In this document: in pieces, positions 56,875 to 64,000 of the stretch
Position numbering within the stretch: the stretch's first letter is position 1
Layout of the letters: every line of letters starts with the position of its first letter
DNA from: Streptomyces polyasparticus
GTDB lineage: Bacteria > Actinomycetota > Actinomycetes > Streptomycetales > Streptomycetaceae
Length of the DNA: 64,000 nt
Assembly: GCF_014493765.1 (NCBI RefSeq)
Contig: NZ_JACTVJ010000020.1
Location: 62,001-126,000, forward strand
Direction: 5' to 3'
Position numbers and translations under genes: made by a program
Notes under the pieces: model-generated
Told to the model about the DNA's origin: nothing
Database searches by the model: none
Seen by the model: the letters and a program-made list of their open reading frames with translations, nothing else

Positions 56875-57689
56875 ACCCGTACCGCCCGAAGCAGCGTCTT
56901 GTCGTCCGCGTTCACCGCCGAGAGACGGTCCGAGCGCAGCAGCTCGGCGAGGTCCGCCTCCTCCGTGTCCGGATCCTTGGCGGAGGTTTCCAGCGGGCCC
57001 AACACCGCGGCCAGGAAAGAGGCGTTGGGGGTCTGGAAACGGGTGAGCGCGGCCTGCGTGAGACCGTCCGTGGAGAGGACCACCGCGTCGATCCCGGGGT
57101 CGTCCACGCAGTCGGTGCGCACCCAGCGGCCGGCGTCGCGCGAGGTGAGGAAGACCGTCTCATTGCTGTACTCGCTGGCCGCGGCGGCCTGCGGAAGCAG
57201 GTGGAAGAGCGGGATGCCGTCCTCGTCCGTACCCGCGCGGACGATCACCAGACCGTCACCGACGCTCAAGTGCCCCAGCCAGTCGGGGGTGATGACGACG
57301 ACGGTGAGCGTGGTCGCGAAGTCCTGGGCCGGCGCGCCCGTCTGCTCCACGGCCACCAGGAACTCCCGGCACACCGACTGGAACGCGGAGTGAAGGAGCC
57401 CGTGCACCGCCTCCCCCGCCGGCACCCGCAGCTGCGCCGCCTCTCGGCCGAAGTGCTCGGTGGCCAGCCTCACCGCGAGCTGCGCGCCCTCCTGCGAACG
57501 CGGCCGGCTGCCCGCGCCGTCGGCCACGGCGAGCACGACGATCCGGTCGCCCGACCCCGTACGGAACTGGGCGCTGTGCCAGGCGTCCTGGCAGGGGACG
57601 CCGGTGCGCCGGTGCCGGTATCCCTCCACGCTCACCCCGTGCGTGCGCCACTCCCCGCCGGCGCGTGCCGACGCGCCCCCGCGCCCCAT
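56871..57689 (-). CDS. PP2C-family protein phosphatase of the TerY-P triad
   Basis: The 272-residue product has PP2C metal-binding features: VLAVADGAGSRPRSQEGAQL with the ADGAG Asp, LSVGDGLVIVR and VVLSTDGLTQAAL near the C-terminus. These are degenerate compared with SpoIIE/PrpC types but typical of the TerY-associated class. It begins MGRGGASARAGGEWRTHGVS. It is 3 bp after the vWA gene and overlaps the kinase start by 4 bp. It presumably reverses phosphorylation by the neighbouring kinase. Confidence 0.88.
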   Translation of the reverse strand: MGRGGASARAGGEWRTHGVSVEGYRHRRTGVPCQDAWHSAQFRTGSGDRIVVLAVADGAGSRPRSQEGAQLAVRLATEHFGREAAQLRVPAGEAVHGLLHSAFQSVCREFLVAVEQTGAPAQDFATTLTVVVITPDWLGHLSVGDGLVIVRAGTDEDGIPLFHLLPQAAAASEYSNETVFLTSRDAGRWVRTDCVDDPGIDAVVLSTDGLTQAALTRFQTPNASFLAAVLGPLETSAKDPDTEEADLAELLRSDRLSAVNADDKTLLRAVRV

Positions 57690-57692
57690 GGG

Positions 57693-58463
57693 TCAGGCTT
57701 CCCAGGCGGGGCGCTGTGTACGGAACTGGTGGAAGATCTTCTCGAAGGCCTCCTCGCCCTCGCCCTTCTGCTCGGCGGCCGCGCTCGCCGACATCATCTG
57801 CAGGAGCTCGCGGAACGGGAAACCCTGCAACTGCGCGTTGTACGTGGGTGCGAAGGCCCGCAGCACGGCCTGGCCGCGTTCGGTGATCCCGCCGACGCCG
57901 ATCGCGTACAGGCGGAAGCGCCGCGAGCGCTGCTCCTCCGCGAGTACGGGGACGATGCGCTGCCAGGTGGTGGTGTAGTGGCCGGTGCCGTCGGTCGGCA
58001 GGCCGTCGGTGACCAGGCAGATCTGGGGGCGGTAGTACTGCAGGCCCAGTTTGCGCAGCTCGGTCTTGCGGGCGGCCACTATCTGCATGGCGAGTTCGAC
58101 GGCCTCGGTCATCAGGGTCACGCCGTTCGCGGCGAGCGTCGGCGCCGTGAAGGCGTGCGCGGGCACGAACGGGCTGAGGTTCATCCCCGGATACAGCGGC
58201 TCGGCGCCCCGGTAGGCGGTCACGGACTGGTCCCCGAAGGTGATGACGGCGACCTCGACGCTGTAGCTGAGGCTGACGTCGTCGTGCAGCTCGCGGGTCC
58301 ACTCCCGTAAGGCCTCGTTGAGCGCCTGGATCGGACGGCCTTCCATGGAACGGGAGTTGTCGAGGCACAGCACGAGCGGCAGCCGCTGGGCGTTGTTGTC
58401 CAGCTCGAAGTCGAAGTCCGCGTACTGGGGGACGGCGGTGGGCGGGGGCGGTTCATTCATCAT
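57693..58463 (-). CDS. TerY-like vWA domain protein
   Basis: The 256-residue product is a von Willebrand A domain with MIDAS motif LCLDNSRSMEGRPIQALNEA (DxSxS as DNSRS), a conserved Thr in ANGVTLMTEAVELAMQ and the second Asp in ICLVTDGLPTDGTGHY. TerY-type vWA proteins scaffold phosphorylation systems linked to stress and metal or tellurite resistance; no TerD-family gene is in this window. It starts at ATG 58463 or 58460 with AGGAG upstream, overlapping the previous gene by 11 bp. Confidence 0.9.
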   Translation of the reverse strand: MMNEPPPPTAVPQYADFDFELDNNAQRLPLVLCLDNSRSMEGRPIQALNEALREWTRELHDDVSLSYSVEVAVITFGDQSVTAYRGAEPLYPGMNLSPFVPAHAFTAPTLAANGVTLMTEAVELAMQIVAARKTELRKLGLQYYRPQICLVTDGLPTDGTGHYTTTWQRIVPVLAEEQRSRRFRLYAIGVGGITERGQAVLRAFAPTYNAQLQGFPFRELLQMMSASAAAEQKGEGEEAFEKIFHQFRTQRPAWEA

Positions 58464-59604
58464 GGCTGTCTCCTGAGTGCTGCGGGGTCCTCGCGAGGGG
58501 CAGGGCAAGGAGGTGCGGTGCGGCTTGCTCCGAGGGGTCGCTGTTCTCCGATACGTCGCGTACGCCGACGAACTCGCCGACGGCGGGCGGCGCGGAGGCG
58601 GGCCCGCCGGTCCAGCGGGCCCGGTGCAGACAGCGGTCGATCTCGACGTAGCCCTCGGGGACGAGGGGTGTGCGGACGAGGGCTTGGGGGTGCGGGGGTG
58701 CGGGCGGCACGTCGAAGGGCGTGACCGGGGCTGCGGGTTGGCGTGGCGCCCGGTGGCGTACGGGCTGGAGCGCCATGGTCCGGGTGGGGTCGGGGTGGTC
58801 GGACTCGGCGGGGCGGTCGAGGCGGTCGCGGTCGAGGCGGTCCCGCTCCAGTCGGTCCGGCCGGTCAAGCCGGTCAAGCCGGTCACGCTCCGGCCGGTCG
58901 CGCCGGTCCAGTCCGTCCACCTGGTCCGCAGCGCCGCCGGGCCCGGCGGAAGCTGAACGAATACGGCCCGGCGCGTGCCGCGCGGGACGTGCGTGGCCGA
59001 CCGCGTGCGCGGGGCGCTGCACCGCCTTCAAGAGGAACACGACCAGAGCGAACAGCGCGGCGATGACGCCGAACAGCACCCACAGTGCGCCGTCGCCCCC
59101 GTCGTCCCCGCCGAGCGGATCCGCGAGATCGCCGCGCACCAGGTCCTCGCCCGACTGCTCGCGCGCGAGTGCCGCGCACAGCTCCCTGGCCGGCCGCCCC
59201 GCGCACAGGCCTGCCGCCTTCACGGCGGTGAGAGTGGACGGGTCGAGCGGGGTGATACGGCTCCCGTCCGCGACCCTGCGGTCCTTCGCGAGCAGCAGCA
59301 GGACCGAGCCGCCCTGCCCTGTCGTCTGCTTGTCCGGCACCTCGACGGCCAGACCGCTCCTGGCCAGCCGCCAGCGATGGTCGGAGAGGCTCAACTGGTG
59401 TACGGGGCGGCCGAGTTCGATCCGCCCCTTCACCTCGACGACGTCCGGACCCGGATCCCGCGCCGTCTCACGGTCCAGGCATTCCAGACGCTCGGACAGC
59501 GGGCCGGGACAGTCGAGGGTGTCCGCCGCGGCGGGGCCCGCCGTGAGCAGCCCCAGGACGAGCGCGCACCCGAGCCCCGCGCCAAGGAGTCCTCCGTGCC
59601 CCAC
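58453..59604 (-). CDS. Secreted-domain membrane protein with Asp-Arg repeat tail, part of TerY-P operon
   Basis: The 383-residue product has an N-terminal signal (LGAGLGCALVLGLLTAGPAA, cleavage near AAA/DT), an extracytoplasmic domain with paired Cys (DTLDCPGPLSERLECLDRET, AGLCAGRPARELCAALAREQ), one membrane helix (ALWVLFGVIAALFALVVFLL) and a cytoplasmic tail holding DRLDRLDRPDRLERD-type repeats (residues about 235-275) and Pro-rich segments. It likely senses outside and signals to the vWA/kinase genes. The repeats are 5-residue units coded by GGTC-rich DNA and may bind metals or proteins. No family recognised. Confidence 0.75.
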   Translation of the reverse strand: MGHGGLLGAGLGCALVLGLLTAGPAAADTLDCPGPLSERLECLDRETARDPGPDVVEVKGRIELGRPVHQLSLSDHRWRLARSGLAVEVPDKQTTGQGGSVLLLLAKDRRVADGSRITPLDPSTLTAVKAAGLCAGRPARELCAALAREQSGEDLVRGDLADPLGGDDGGDGALWVLFGVIAALFALVVFLLKAVQRPAHAVGHARPARHAPGRIRSASAGPGGAADQVDGLDRRDRPERDRLDRLDRPDRLERDRLDRDRLDRPAESDHPDPTRTMALQPVRHRAPRQPAAPVTPFDVPPAPPHPQALVRTPLVPEGYVEIDRCLHRARWTGGPASAPPAVGEFVGVRDVSENSDPSEQAAPHLLALPLARTPQHSGDSHDE

Positions 59605-59679
59605 CGCACACCCCCGCTCCGGTCGATCAGACCTGCCGAACCCGCCCCAGAACCCGCGTACTTGAAAGGCCAGGCGCCC

Positions 59680-60138
59680 TCACAGCCGGAACACCTGATG
59701 ACACCGGGTGAACATCTGCCGCGCCTGGTCCGCCCAGTCGTCCGCCATCACCCCGAAGTCCTTGGGTGTCATCCGGCAGGCGAGCGGCAGCTGGCAGACC
59801 CCGGCGATACAGGGGTCGGGGCCGCGCACGTCCCAGACGGAGAGCATGGGGAAGAGCTGTTCGGTGTTCCATGCGTTGGCCGCTGCCGCCGCCACCGCGA
59901 GCTGGTCGCCGCGCAGCCGGCGCCCGTCGGTCATGAAGGCGACGAGCAGCCGCCGGGTCGTGGTGAAACGGAAGGTCAGCGTGCGTCCGGCGGACGGCAG
60001 CGCGAAGTCCAGGCTCAGCGCGTGCTCGTCCGCCTCGACACCCGCGCCGGTCGCGGCACCCCAGGTGCGGACCAACTCCCGCCAGTGCAGGCCGACTTCC
60101 AGCTCACGGCCCGCGTCAGCGCCCGCCCGTGGGTCCAT
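59680..60138 (-). CDS. YbjN-like small protein of the TerY-P operon
   Basis: The 152-residue product (VGLHWRELVRTWGAATGAGV, then AWNTEQLFPMLSVWDVRGPD and MADDWADQARQMFTRCHQVF) resembles YbjN-domain proteins, type III secretion chaperone-like folds that act as sensory or chaperone partners. The start overlaps the kinase stop by 23 bp. A chaperone role for other members of the operon is plausible but unproven. Confidence 0.72.
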   Translation of the reverse strand: MDPRAGADAGRELEVGLHWRELVRTWGAATGAGVEADEHALSLDFALPSAGRTLTFRFTTTRRLLVAFMTDGRRLRGDQLAVAAAAANAWNTEQLFPMLSVWDVRGPDPCIAGVCQLPLACRMTPKDFGVMADDWADQARQMFTRCHQVFRL

Positions 60139-61117
60139 GGCTCACCGCCCCCGCCACCATCGCGTCGGTGAGCCCGGCGTCGAGCAGGGCCTGCGCGTGC
60201 GACTGCAGACAGGACGGTACGGAGACCACCGCGGCCCGCGAGTCCTCGCCCCGCCGGCTGTCCAGGTCCCGCTCGCGCGTGCGGATGTCCGCGGCCACCG
60301 AGGGCGGCGGCCAGGGCGGTGCGCTGTCGTCGGGGGCGAGCAGTTCGAGCAGCGGGGCGAGCCGGGGCCGGGCGGCCGGGTCCTTGGCCAGACAGGGAAG
60401 CAGCAGACGGCACAACTCCTCGGGCGCACCGGCGAGATCGGGCGGCTCGGTCTGTACGCGCAAGGCCACTTGGTCTCCCGTACCGAAGGGAGAGCGGCCG
60501 GTGGCGGCGTACGCGAGCACCCCGGCGAGCGCGAAGACATCGGTGGGCGGGCCCACGCTGTCCCCGCTGAGCTGCTCGGGGGCCATGAACGGCGGGGTGC
60601 CCATGACGATGCCCGCCTGGGTGATGGTGCTGGAGCCGGCGATACGGGAGATGCCGAAGTCGATGACACGGGGGCCGTCGGCGGCGAGCAGCACATTGGA
60701 GGGCTTGAGATCGCGGTGCACGATGCCCGCGGCATGGATCGCCATCAGGGCCTCGACCAGCCCGGCGCCGAGGCGGCGCAGATACGGCTCGGTCAGCGGG
60801 CCGCCGGAGCGTACGGCCTCGGTCAGCGAGGGACCCGGTACGTACACGGTGGCGAGCCAGGGCAGATCCGCGTCCGGGTCGGCGTCGACGACGGCCGCGG
60901 TGAAGGCGCCGCTGACGGCGCTCGCGGCGGCCACCTCGCGGGCGAAGCGCATGCGGAAAGCGCTGTCCGCGACGAGCTCGGGACGTACGACCTTGACCGC
61001 GACCGGGCGTCCGGCGCGCGAGCGGGCGAGGTAGACCCAGCCCATACCGCCGGAGCCGAGCCGGCCCACGATGCGGTAGCCACCGACCCTCAACGGGTCA
61101 CTGACCGGTGTCCTCAT
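60116..61117 (-). CDS. Soluble serine/threonine protein kinase
   Basis: The 333-residue Hanks-type kinase has a Gly-rich loop (RLGSGGMGWVYLARS), ATP lysine (VAVKVVRPEL), catalytic loop (GIVHRDLKPSNVLLA), DFG (RVIDFGISRI), and APE (PPFMAPEQL). All catalytic residues are present. Unlike PknB it has no membrane helix or PASTA domains; the C-terminal 70 residues are charged and Pro-rich. It heads a six-gene operon with a second, divergent kinase. The ATG at 61117 gives 10 residues before the kinase domain. Confidence 0.92.
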   Translation of the reverse strand: MRTPVSDPLRVGGYRIVGRLGSGGMGWVYLARSRAGRPVAVKVVRPELVADSAFRMRFAREVAAASAVSGAFTAAVVDADPDADLPWLATVYVPGPSLTEAVRSGGPLTEPYLRRLGAGLVEALMAIHAAGIVHRDLKPSNVLLAADGPRVIDFGISRIAGSSTITQAGIVMGTPPFMAPEQLSGDSVGPPTDVFALAGVLAYAATGRSPFGTGDQVALRVQTEPPDLAGAPEELCRLLLPCLAKDPAARPRLAPLLELLAPDDSAPPWPPPSVAADIRTRERDLDSRRGEDSRAAVVSVPSCLQSHAQALLDAGLTDAMVAGAVSHGPTGGR

Positions 61118-61198
61118 GGAGCGAGTGTGCCCGGATTTCGCGCCCAGTGAAGGCTGTGTGCACAGATTGTCACGTACGAAAAATCCACCCATAACCGT

Positions 61199-61228
61199 GC
61201 CCCCGAAGCCGGTTGGGGCTCCGGGGGC
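61199..61228. terminator. Hairpin between pckG and its downstream neighbour
   Basis: A 12-bp stem with one mismatch (GCCCCCGAAGCC against GGCTCCGGGGGC) lies 18 bp past the pckG stop on the minus strand. Confidence 0.7.
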
Positions 61229-61245
61229 AGGAGGTTACGGGTGGG

Positions 61246-63099
61246 TCAGCCGAGGCGCTTCACCAGGGCGCGGTACTCGTCCCACAGCTCCTTGGGCGTG
61301 TGGTCGCCGAAGGTGTTGAGGTGCTCGGGGACCAGGGCGGCCTCCTCGCGCCAGATCTCCTTGTCGACCGTGAGCAGGAACTCGAGGTCCTCGGTGGGCA
61401 GTTCGAGCCCGTCGGTGTCGATGGAGTCGACCGTCGGCAGGATGCCGATGGGGGTCTCGACGCCCTCGGCCTTGCCGTCGAGGCGGTCCACGATCCACTT
61501 CAGGACGCGGGAGTTCTCGCCGAAGCCGGGCCACACGAACTTGCCCGCCTCGTTCTTGCGGAACCAGTTCACGTAGTAGATCTTCGGCAGCTTCGCCTGG
61601 TCCTTGTCGGCGCCGACCTTGACCCAGTGGTTCATGTAGTCGCCCATGTTGTAGCCGCAGAACGGCAGCATGGCGAACGGGTCGCGGCGCAGCTCGCCGA
61701 CCTTGCCCTCGGCGGCGGCGGTCTTCTCGGAGGCGACGTTGGCGCCGAGGAAGACACCGTGGTTCCAGTCGAAGGACTCGGTGACCAGCGGAACCGCGGA
61801 GGCGCGGCGGCCGCCGAAGAGGATCGCCGAGATCGGCACGCCCTTGGGGTCCTCCCACTCGGGCGCGATGATCGGGCACTGCGAGGCGGGGACGGTGAAG
61901 CGGGCGTTGGGGTGCGCGGCCGGGACGCCCGACTCGGGGGTCCAGTCGTTGCCCTTCCAGTCGGTGAGGTGCGCCGGAGTCTCCTCCGTCATGCCCTCCC
62001 ACCAGATGTCGTTGTCGTCGGTGAGCGCGACGTTGGTGAAGACCGAGTTGCCCCACAGGGTCTTCATGGCGTTGGCGTTGGTGTGCTCTCCGGTACCGGG
62101 CGCGACACCGAAGAAGCCGGCCTCGGGGTTGATCGCGTACAGGCGGCCGTCCTCGCCGAAGCGCATCCAGGCGATGTCGTCGCCGATGGTCTCCACGGTC
62201 CAGCCGGAGATCGTGGGCTCCAGCATCGCGAGGTTGGTCTTGCCGCACGCGGACGGGAACGCGGCCGCGACGTACTTCGACTCACCCTGCGGCGGCGTGA
62301 GCTTGAGGATCAGCATGTGCTCGGCCAGCCAGCCCTCGTCGCGCGCCATCACGGAGGCGATGCGCAGGGCGTAGCACTTCTTGCCGAGCAGGGCGTTGCC
62401 GCCGTAGCCCGAGCCGTACGACCAGATCTCGCGGGACTCGGGGAAGTGCGAGATGTACTTGGTGGTGTTGCAGGGCCACGGGACGTCGGCCTCGCCCTCC
62501 TGGAGGGGAGCGCCGAGCGTGTGGACCGCCTTGACGAAGAAGCCGTCGTCACCGAGTTCGTCCAGGACCGCCTGACCCATCCGGGTCATGGTGCGCATGG
62601 AGACGGCGACATACGCCGAGTCGGTGATCTCGACGCCGATCGCGGACAGGTCGGAGCCGAGCGGACCCATGCAGAACGGGACGACGTACATGGTGCGGCC
62701 GCGCATCGAGCCGCGGAAGATGCCGCCCTGGTCGTCCTTGCCCTGGAAGCTGTTCTTTTCTCCAGTAAAGATGGCCCGCATCTCCGCGGGGGCTTTCCAG
62801 TGGTTCGTCGGGCCCGCGTCCTCCTCGTTCTCGGAGCAGATGTACGTACAGTCCTCGACGCGAGCGACGTCGGTCGGGTCGGAGGCCGCGTAGTAGGAGT
62901 TCGGGCGCTTGATCGGGTCGAGCTTCTTGAACGTGCCCTTGGCGACGAGCTCTTCCGCGAGGCGCTCGTACTCCGCCTCGGATCCGTCGCACCAGACCAC
63001 CCTGTCCGGCTGCGTGAGGGCTGCGATCTCGTCCACCCAGGCGACAAGCTCTGCGTGGTTGGTGGGGGCACTGGTGGAAGCCGCGATGTCGCGCGCCAC
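61246..63099 (-). CDS. pckG: Phosphoenolpyruvate carboxykinase (GTP)
   Basis: The 617-residue product is a GTP-dependent PEP carboxykinase, making PEP from oxaloacetate in gluconeogenesis. Visible motifs are [13 protein letters not shown] (PEPCK signature and P-loop), [20 protein letters not shown] (metal and oxaloacetate site), [18 protein letters not shown], and [20 protein letters not shown] at the N-terminus. Length is normal for bacterial GTP-PEPCK. The GTG at 63099 has AGGAG at good spacing; the longer frame has no ribosome binding site. The promoter region contains 19-bp direct repeats shared with the divergent gene. Confidence 0.95.
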   Translation of the reverse strand: MARDIAASTSAPTNHAELVAWVDEIAALTQPDRVVWCDGSEAEYERLAEELVAKGTFKKLDPIKRPNSYYAASDPTDVARVEDCTYICSENEEDAGPTNHWKAPAEMRAIFTGEKNSFQGKDDQGGIFRGSMRGRTMYVVPFCMGPLGSDLSAIGVEITDSAYVAVSMRTMTRMGQAVLDELGDDGFFVKAVHTLGAPLQEGEADVPWPCNTTKYISHFPESREIWSYGSGYGGNALLGKKCYALRIASVMARDEGWLAEHMLILKLTPPQGESKYVAAAFPSACGKTNLAMLEPTISGWTVETIGDDIAWMRFGEDGRLYAINPEAGFFGVAPGTGEHTNANAMKTLWGNSVFTNVALTDDNDIWWEGMTEETPAHLTDWKGNDWTPESGVPAAHPNARFTVPASQCPIIAPEWEDPKGVPISAILFGGRRASAVPLVTESFDWNHGVFLGANVASEKTAAAEGKVGELRRDPFAMLPFCGYNMGDYMNHWVKVGADKDQAKLPKIYYVNWFRKNEAGKFVWPGFGENSRVLKWIVDRLDGKAEGVETPIGILPTVDSIDTDGLELPTEDLEFLLTVDKEIWREEAALVPEHLNTFGDHTPKELWDEYRALVKRLG

Positions 63100-63329
63100 G
63101 ATCGCTCCTAAATGAGGGTTTTGTCGTTGGTTGGCCCCTTGGGGGCTGCGGCCCGGATACCGCGCCGACGAAATGCGCTCATCCGGTGCCGACCTCACTC
63201 ATTTGATCATCGGGGCGATCCGCCCATATGTCCAGAGGGCCTCACACGTGAGCGTCCCCACATACGGAGCGCGTGAGCGTCCCCACATACCGATATGGAA
63301 CCTACGGAGCCGTAGGTACGATTCTCCTT
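63100..63329. promoter_or_regulatory. Divergent region pckG / hemolysin III-like gene with direct repeats and a palindrome
   Basis: A 19-bp direct repeat CGTGAGCGTCCCCACATAC occurs at 63247-63265 and 63272-63290. A perfect palindrome CCTACGGAGCCGTAGG lies at 63301-63316, 14 bp before the plus-strand ATG. Both are candidate operators. Confidence 0.65.
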
Positions 63330-64000
63330 ATGCCGTCTTCCGCCTCTGACGCCACCGCAACCGAGACGAGCGGTCCCGTCGAGATCGATCTGCCGCACCC
63401 CGCGAAGCCGAAGCTCCGGGGCTGGTTGCACGCGGGCATGTTCCCGGCCGTGCTGATCGCGGGACTCGCACTGATCATCTTCACCGACTCGACCCGCGCC
63501 AGAATCGCCACGGGGATCTTCGTCCTCACGGCCTGCCTGCTGTTCGGCACCAGCGGCCTCTATCACCGCGGCACCTGGGGCCCGCGCGGCGAGGCCATCC
63601 TGCGCCGGCTCGACCACGCGAACATCTTCCTGATCATCGCGGGCACCTATACGCCGCTCGCCCTGCTACTCCTGCCCGACTCGACCGCACGGCCGCTGCT
63701 GATCGCGATCTGGATCGCGGCGCTCGCCGGGATCGCGTTCCGCGTCTTCTGGGTCGGCGCCCCGCGCTGGCTCTACACCCCGTGCTACATCGCGATGGGG
63801 TGGGCCGCGGTCTTCTTCCTGCCCGACTTCATGCGCACCGGCGGCATCGCCGTACTCGTCTGCGTGATCGTCGGCGGCGTGCTCTACACCGTCGGCGGGG
63901 TCATCTACGGGATGAAGCGGCCGAACCCGTCACCGCGCTGGTTCGGCTTCCACGAGGTGTTCCACTCGCTCACCCTTGCGGCGTTCGTGGTGCATTACGT
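63330..64000 (+). CDS. Hemolysin III / PAQR-family membrane protein, cut by window end
   Basis: The frame from ATG 63330 gives 223 residues before the window ends. It has six or seven membrane helices with the HlyIII/PAQR metal-site motifs: FGTSGLYHRGTWGP (Ser and His), LRRLDHANIFLIIAGTYTPL (Asp and His) and the late WFGFHEVFHSLTLAAFVVHY (two His). Members are widespread in bacteria, originally named for Bacillus cereus hemolysin III; many are thought to be membrane-lipid or fatty-acid sensors. Only the last few residues are missing. It is missing from automatic ORF calls because the frame has no stop here. Confidence 0.9.
   Translation, partial: MPSSASDATATETSGPVEIDLPHPAKPKLRGWLHAGMFPAVLIAGLALIIFTDSTRARIATGIFVLTACLLFGTSGLYHRGTWGPRGEAILRRLDHANIFLIIAGTYTPLALLLLPDSTARPLLIAIWIAALAGIAFRVFWVGAPRWLYTPCYIAMGWAAVFFLPDFMRTGGIAVLVCVIVGGVLYTVGGVIYGMKRPNPSPRWFGFHEVFHSLTLAAFVVHY

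Overview
The window is chromosomal DNA from a high-GC actinomycete, almost certainly a Streptomyces. The evidence is the very high GC with GC-rich third codon positions, GTG starts, a WhiJ-like/DUF397/ATP-binding trio, a Tad locus of actinobacterial type, a DasR-type operator in front of a chitinase, an ALF-repeat protein and a TerY-type kinase/phosphatase/vWA operon. I saw no rRNA, tRNA, CRISPR array, integrase or transposase.

Layout. 0.1-5.7 kb: undecaprenyl diphosphate synthase (uppS), an aldo/keto reductase, a prepilin peptidase, two membrane proteins and a winged-helix protein. 6-8.9 kb: a 730-residue protein joining a membrane domain, a Flp-pilin segment with an intact prepilin-peptidase site, a long Ala-rich region and a C-terminal PD-(D/E)XK-like domain, overlapped by a small soluble-protein gene. 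This looks like an undescribed pilin-linked toxin with its immunity gene. 8.9-15.2 kb: an F420-type reductase, a methyltransferase, an MmpS-like lipoprotein and a WhiJ-like regulatory island whose DUF397 3' end is duplicated around an intruding membrane gene.

15.2-27.5 kb: a complete Tad/Flp pilus locus on the minus strand, in transcription order zinc-ribbon protein, CpaB, a CpaE-TadE fusion, TadE, TadA, TadB, TadC, a histidine kinase with its LuxR-type regulator, Flp pilin, TadG-like protein, a lipoprotein and an OmpA-like protein. The prepilin peptidase at 2.8 kb probably serves it. 27.8-36.5 kb: secreted proteins, namely a GH18 chitinase, a Tat-exported ALF-repeat giant with a membrane partner, and a trypsin-fold protein with FG-GAP repeats that has lost its catalytic His and Ser. 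36.5-44.4 kb: a frameshifted gene, an atypical Nramp transporter, an M14 carboxypeptidase, and a LuxR-family (LAL) regulator broken by an in-frame TGA beside an NTPase-only relative.

44.7-52.2 kb: a divergent D-amino-acid catabolic cluster. A GntP/DsdX-type permease, RidA, IclR regulator and PfkB kinase lie opposite a D-serine dehydratase-like enzyme and an N-acyl-D-amino-acid deacylase. The enzymes suggest deacylation, dehydration to 2-aminoacrylate and RidA-assisted deamination to pyruvate. 52.3-55.6 kb: a chloramphenicol-type efflux gene with a 9-codon leader, an AlaT-like aminotransferase and a small gene behind a Fur-like palindrome. 55.6-61.1 kb: a six-gene TerY-P type operon. 61.2-64 kb: GTP-dependent PEP carboxykinase and a hemolysin III-like gene cut by the window end.

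Six copies of a GC-rich palindromic intergenic repeat, with inverted termini in the most complete copies, are scattered through the window. One abuts an ankyrin-gene remnant and one supplies the apparent start codon of a TadE gene.
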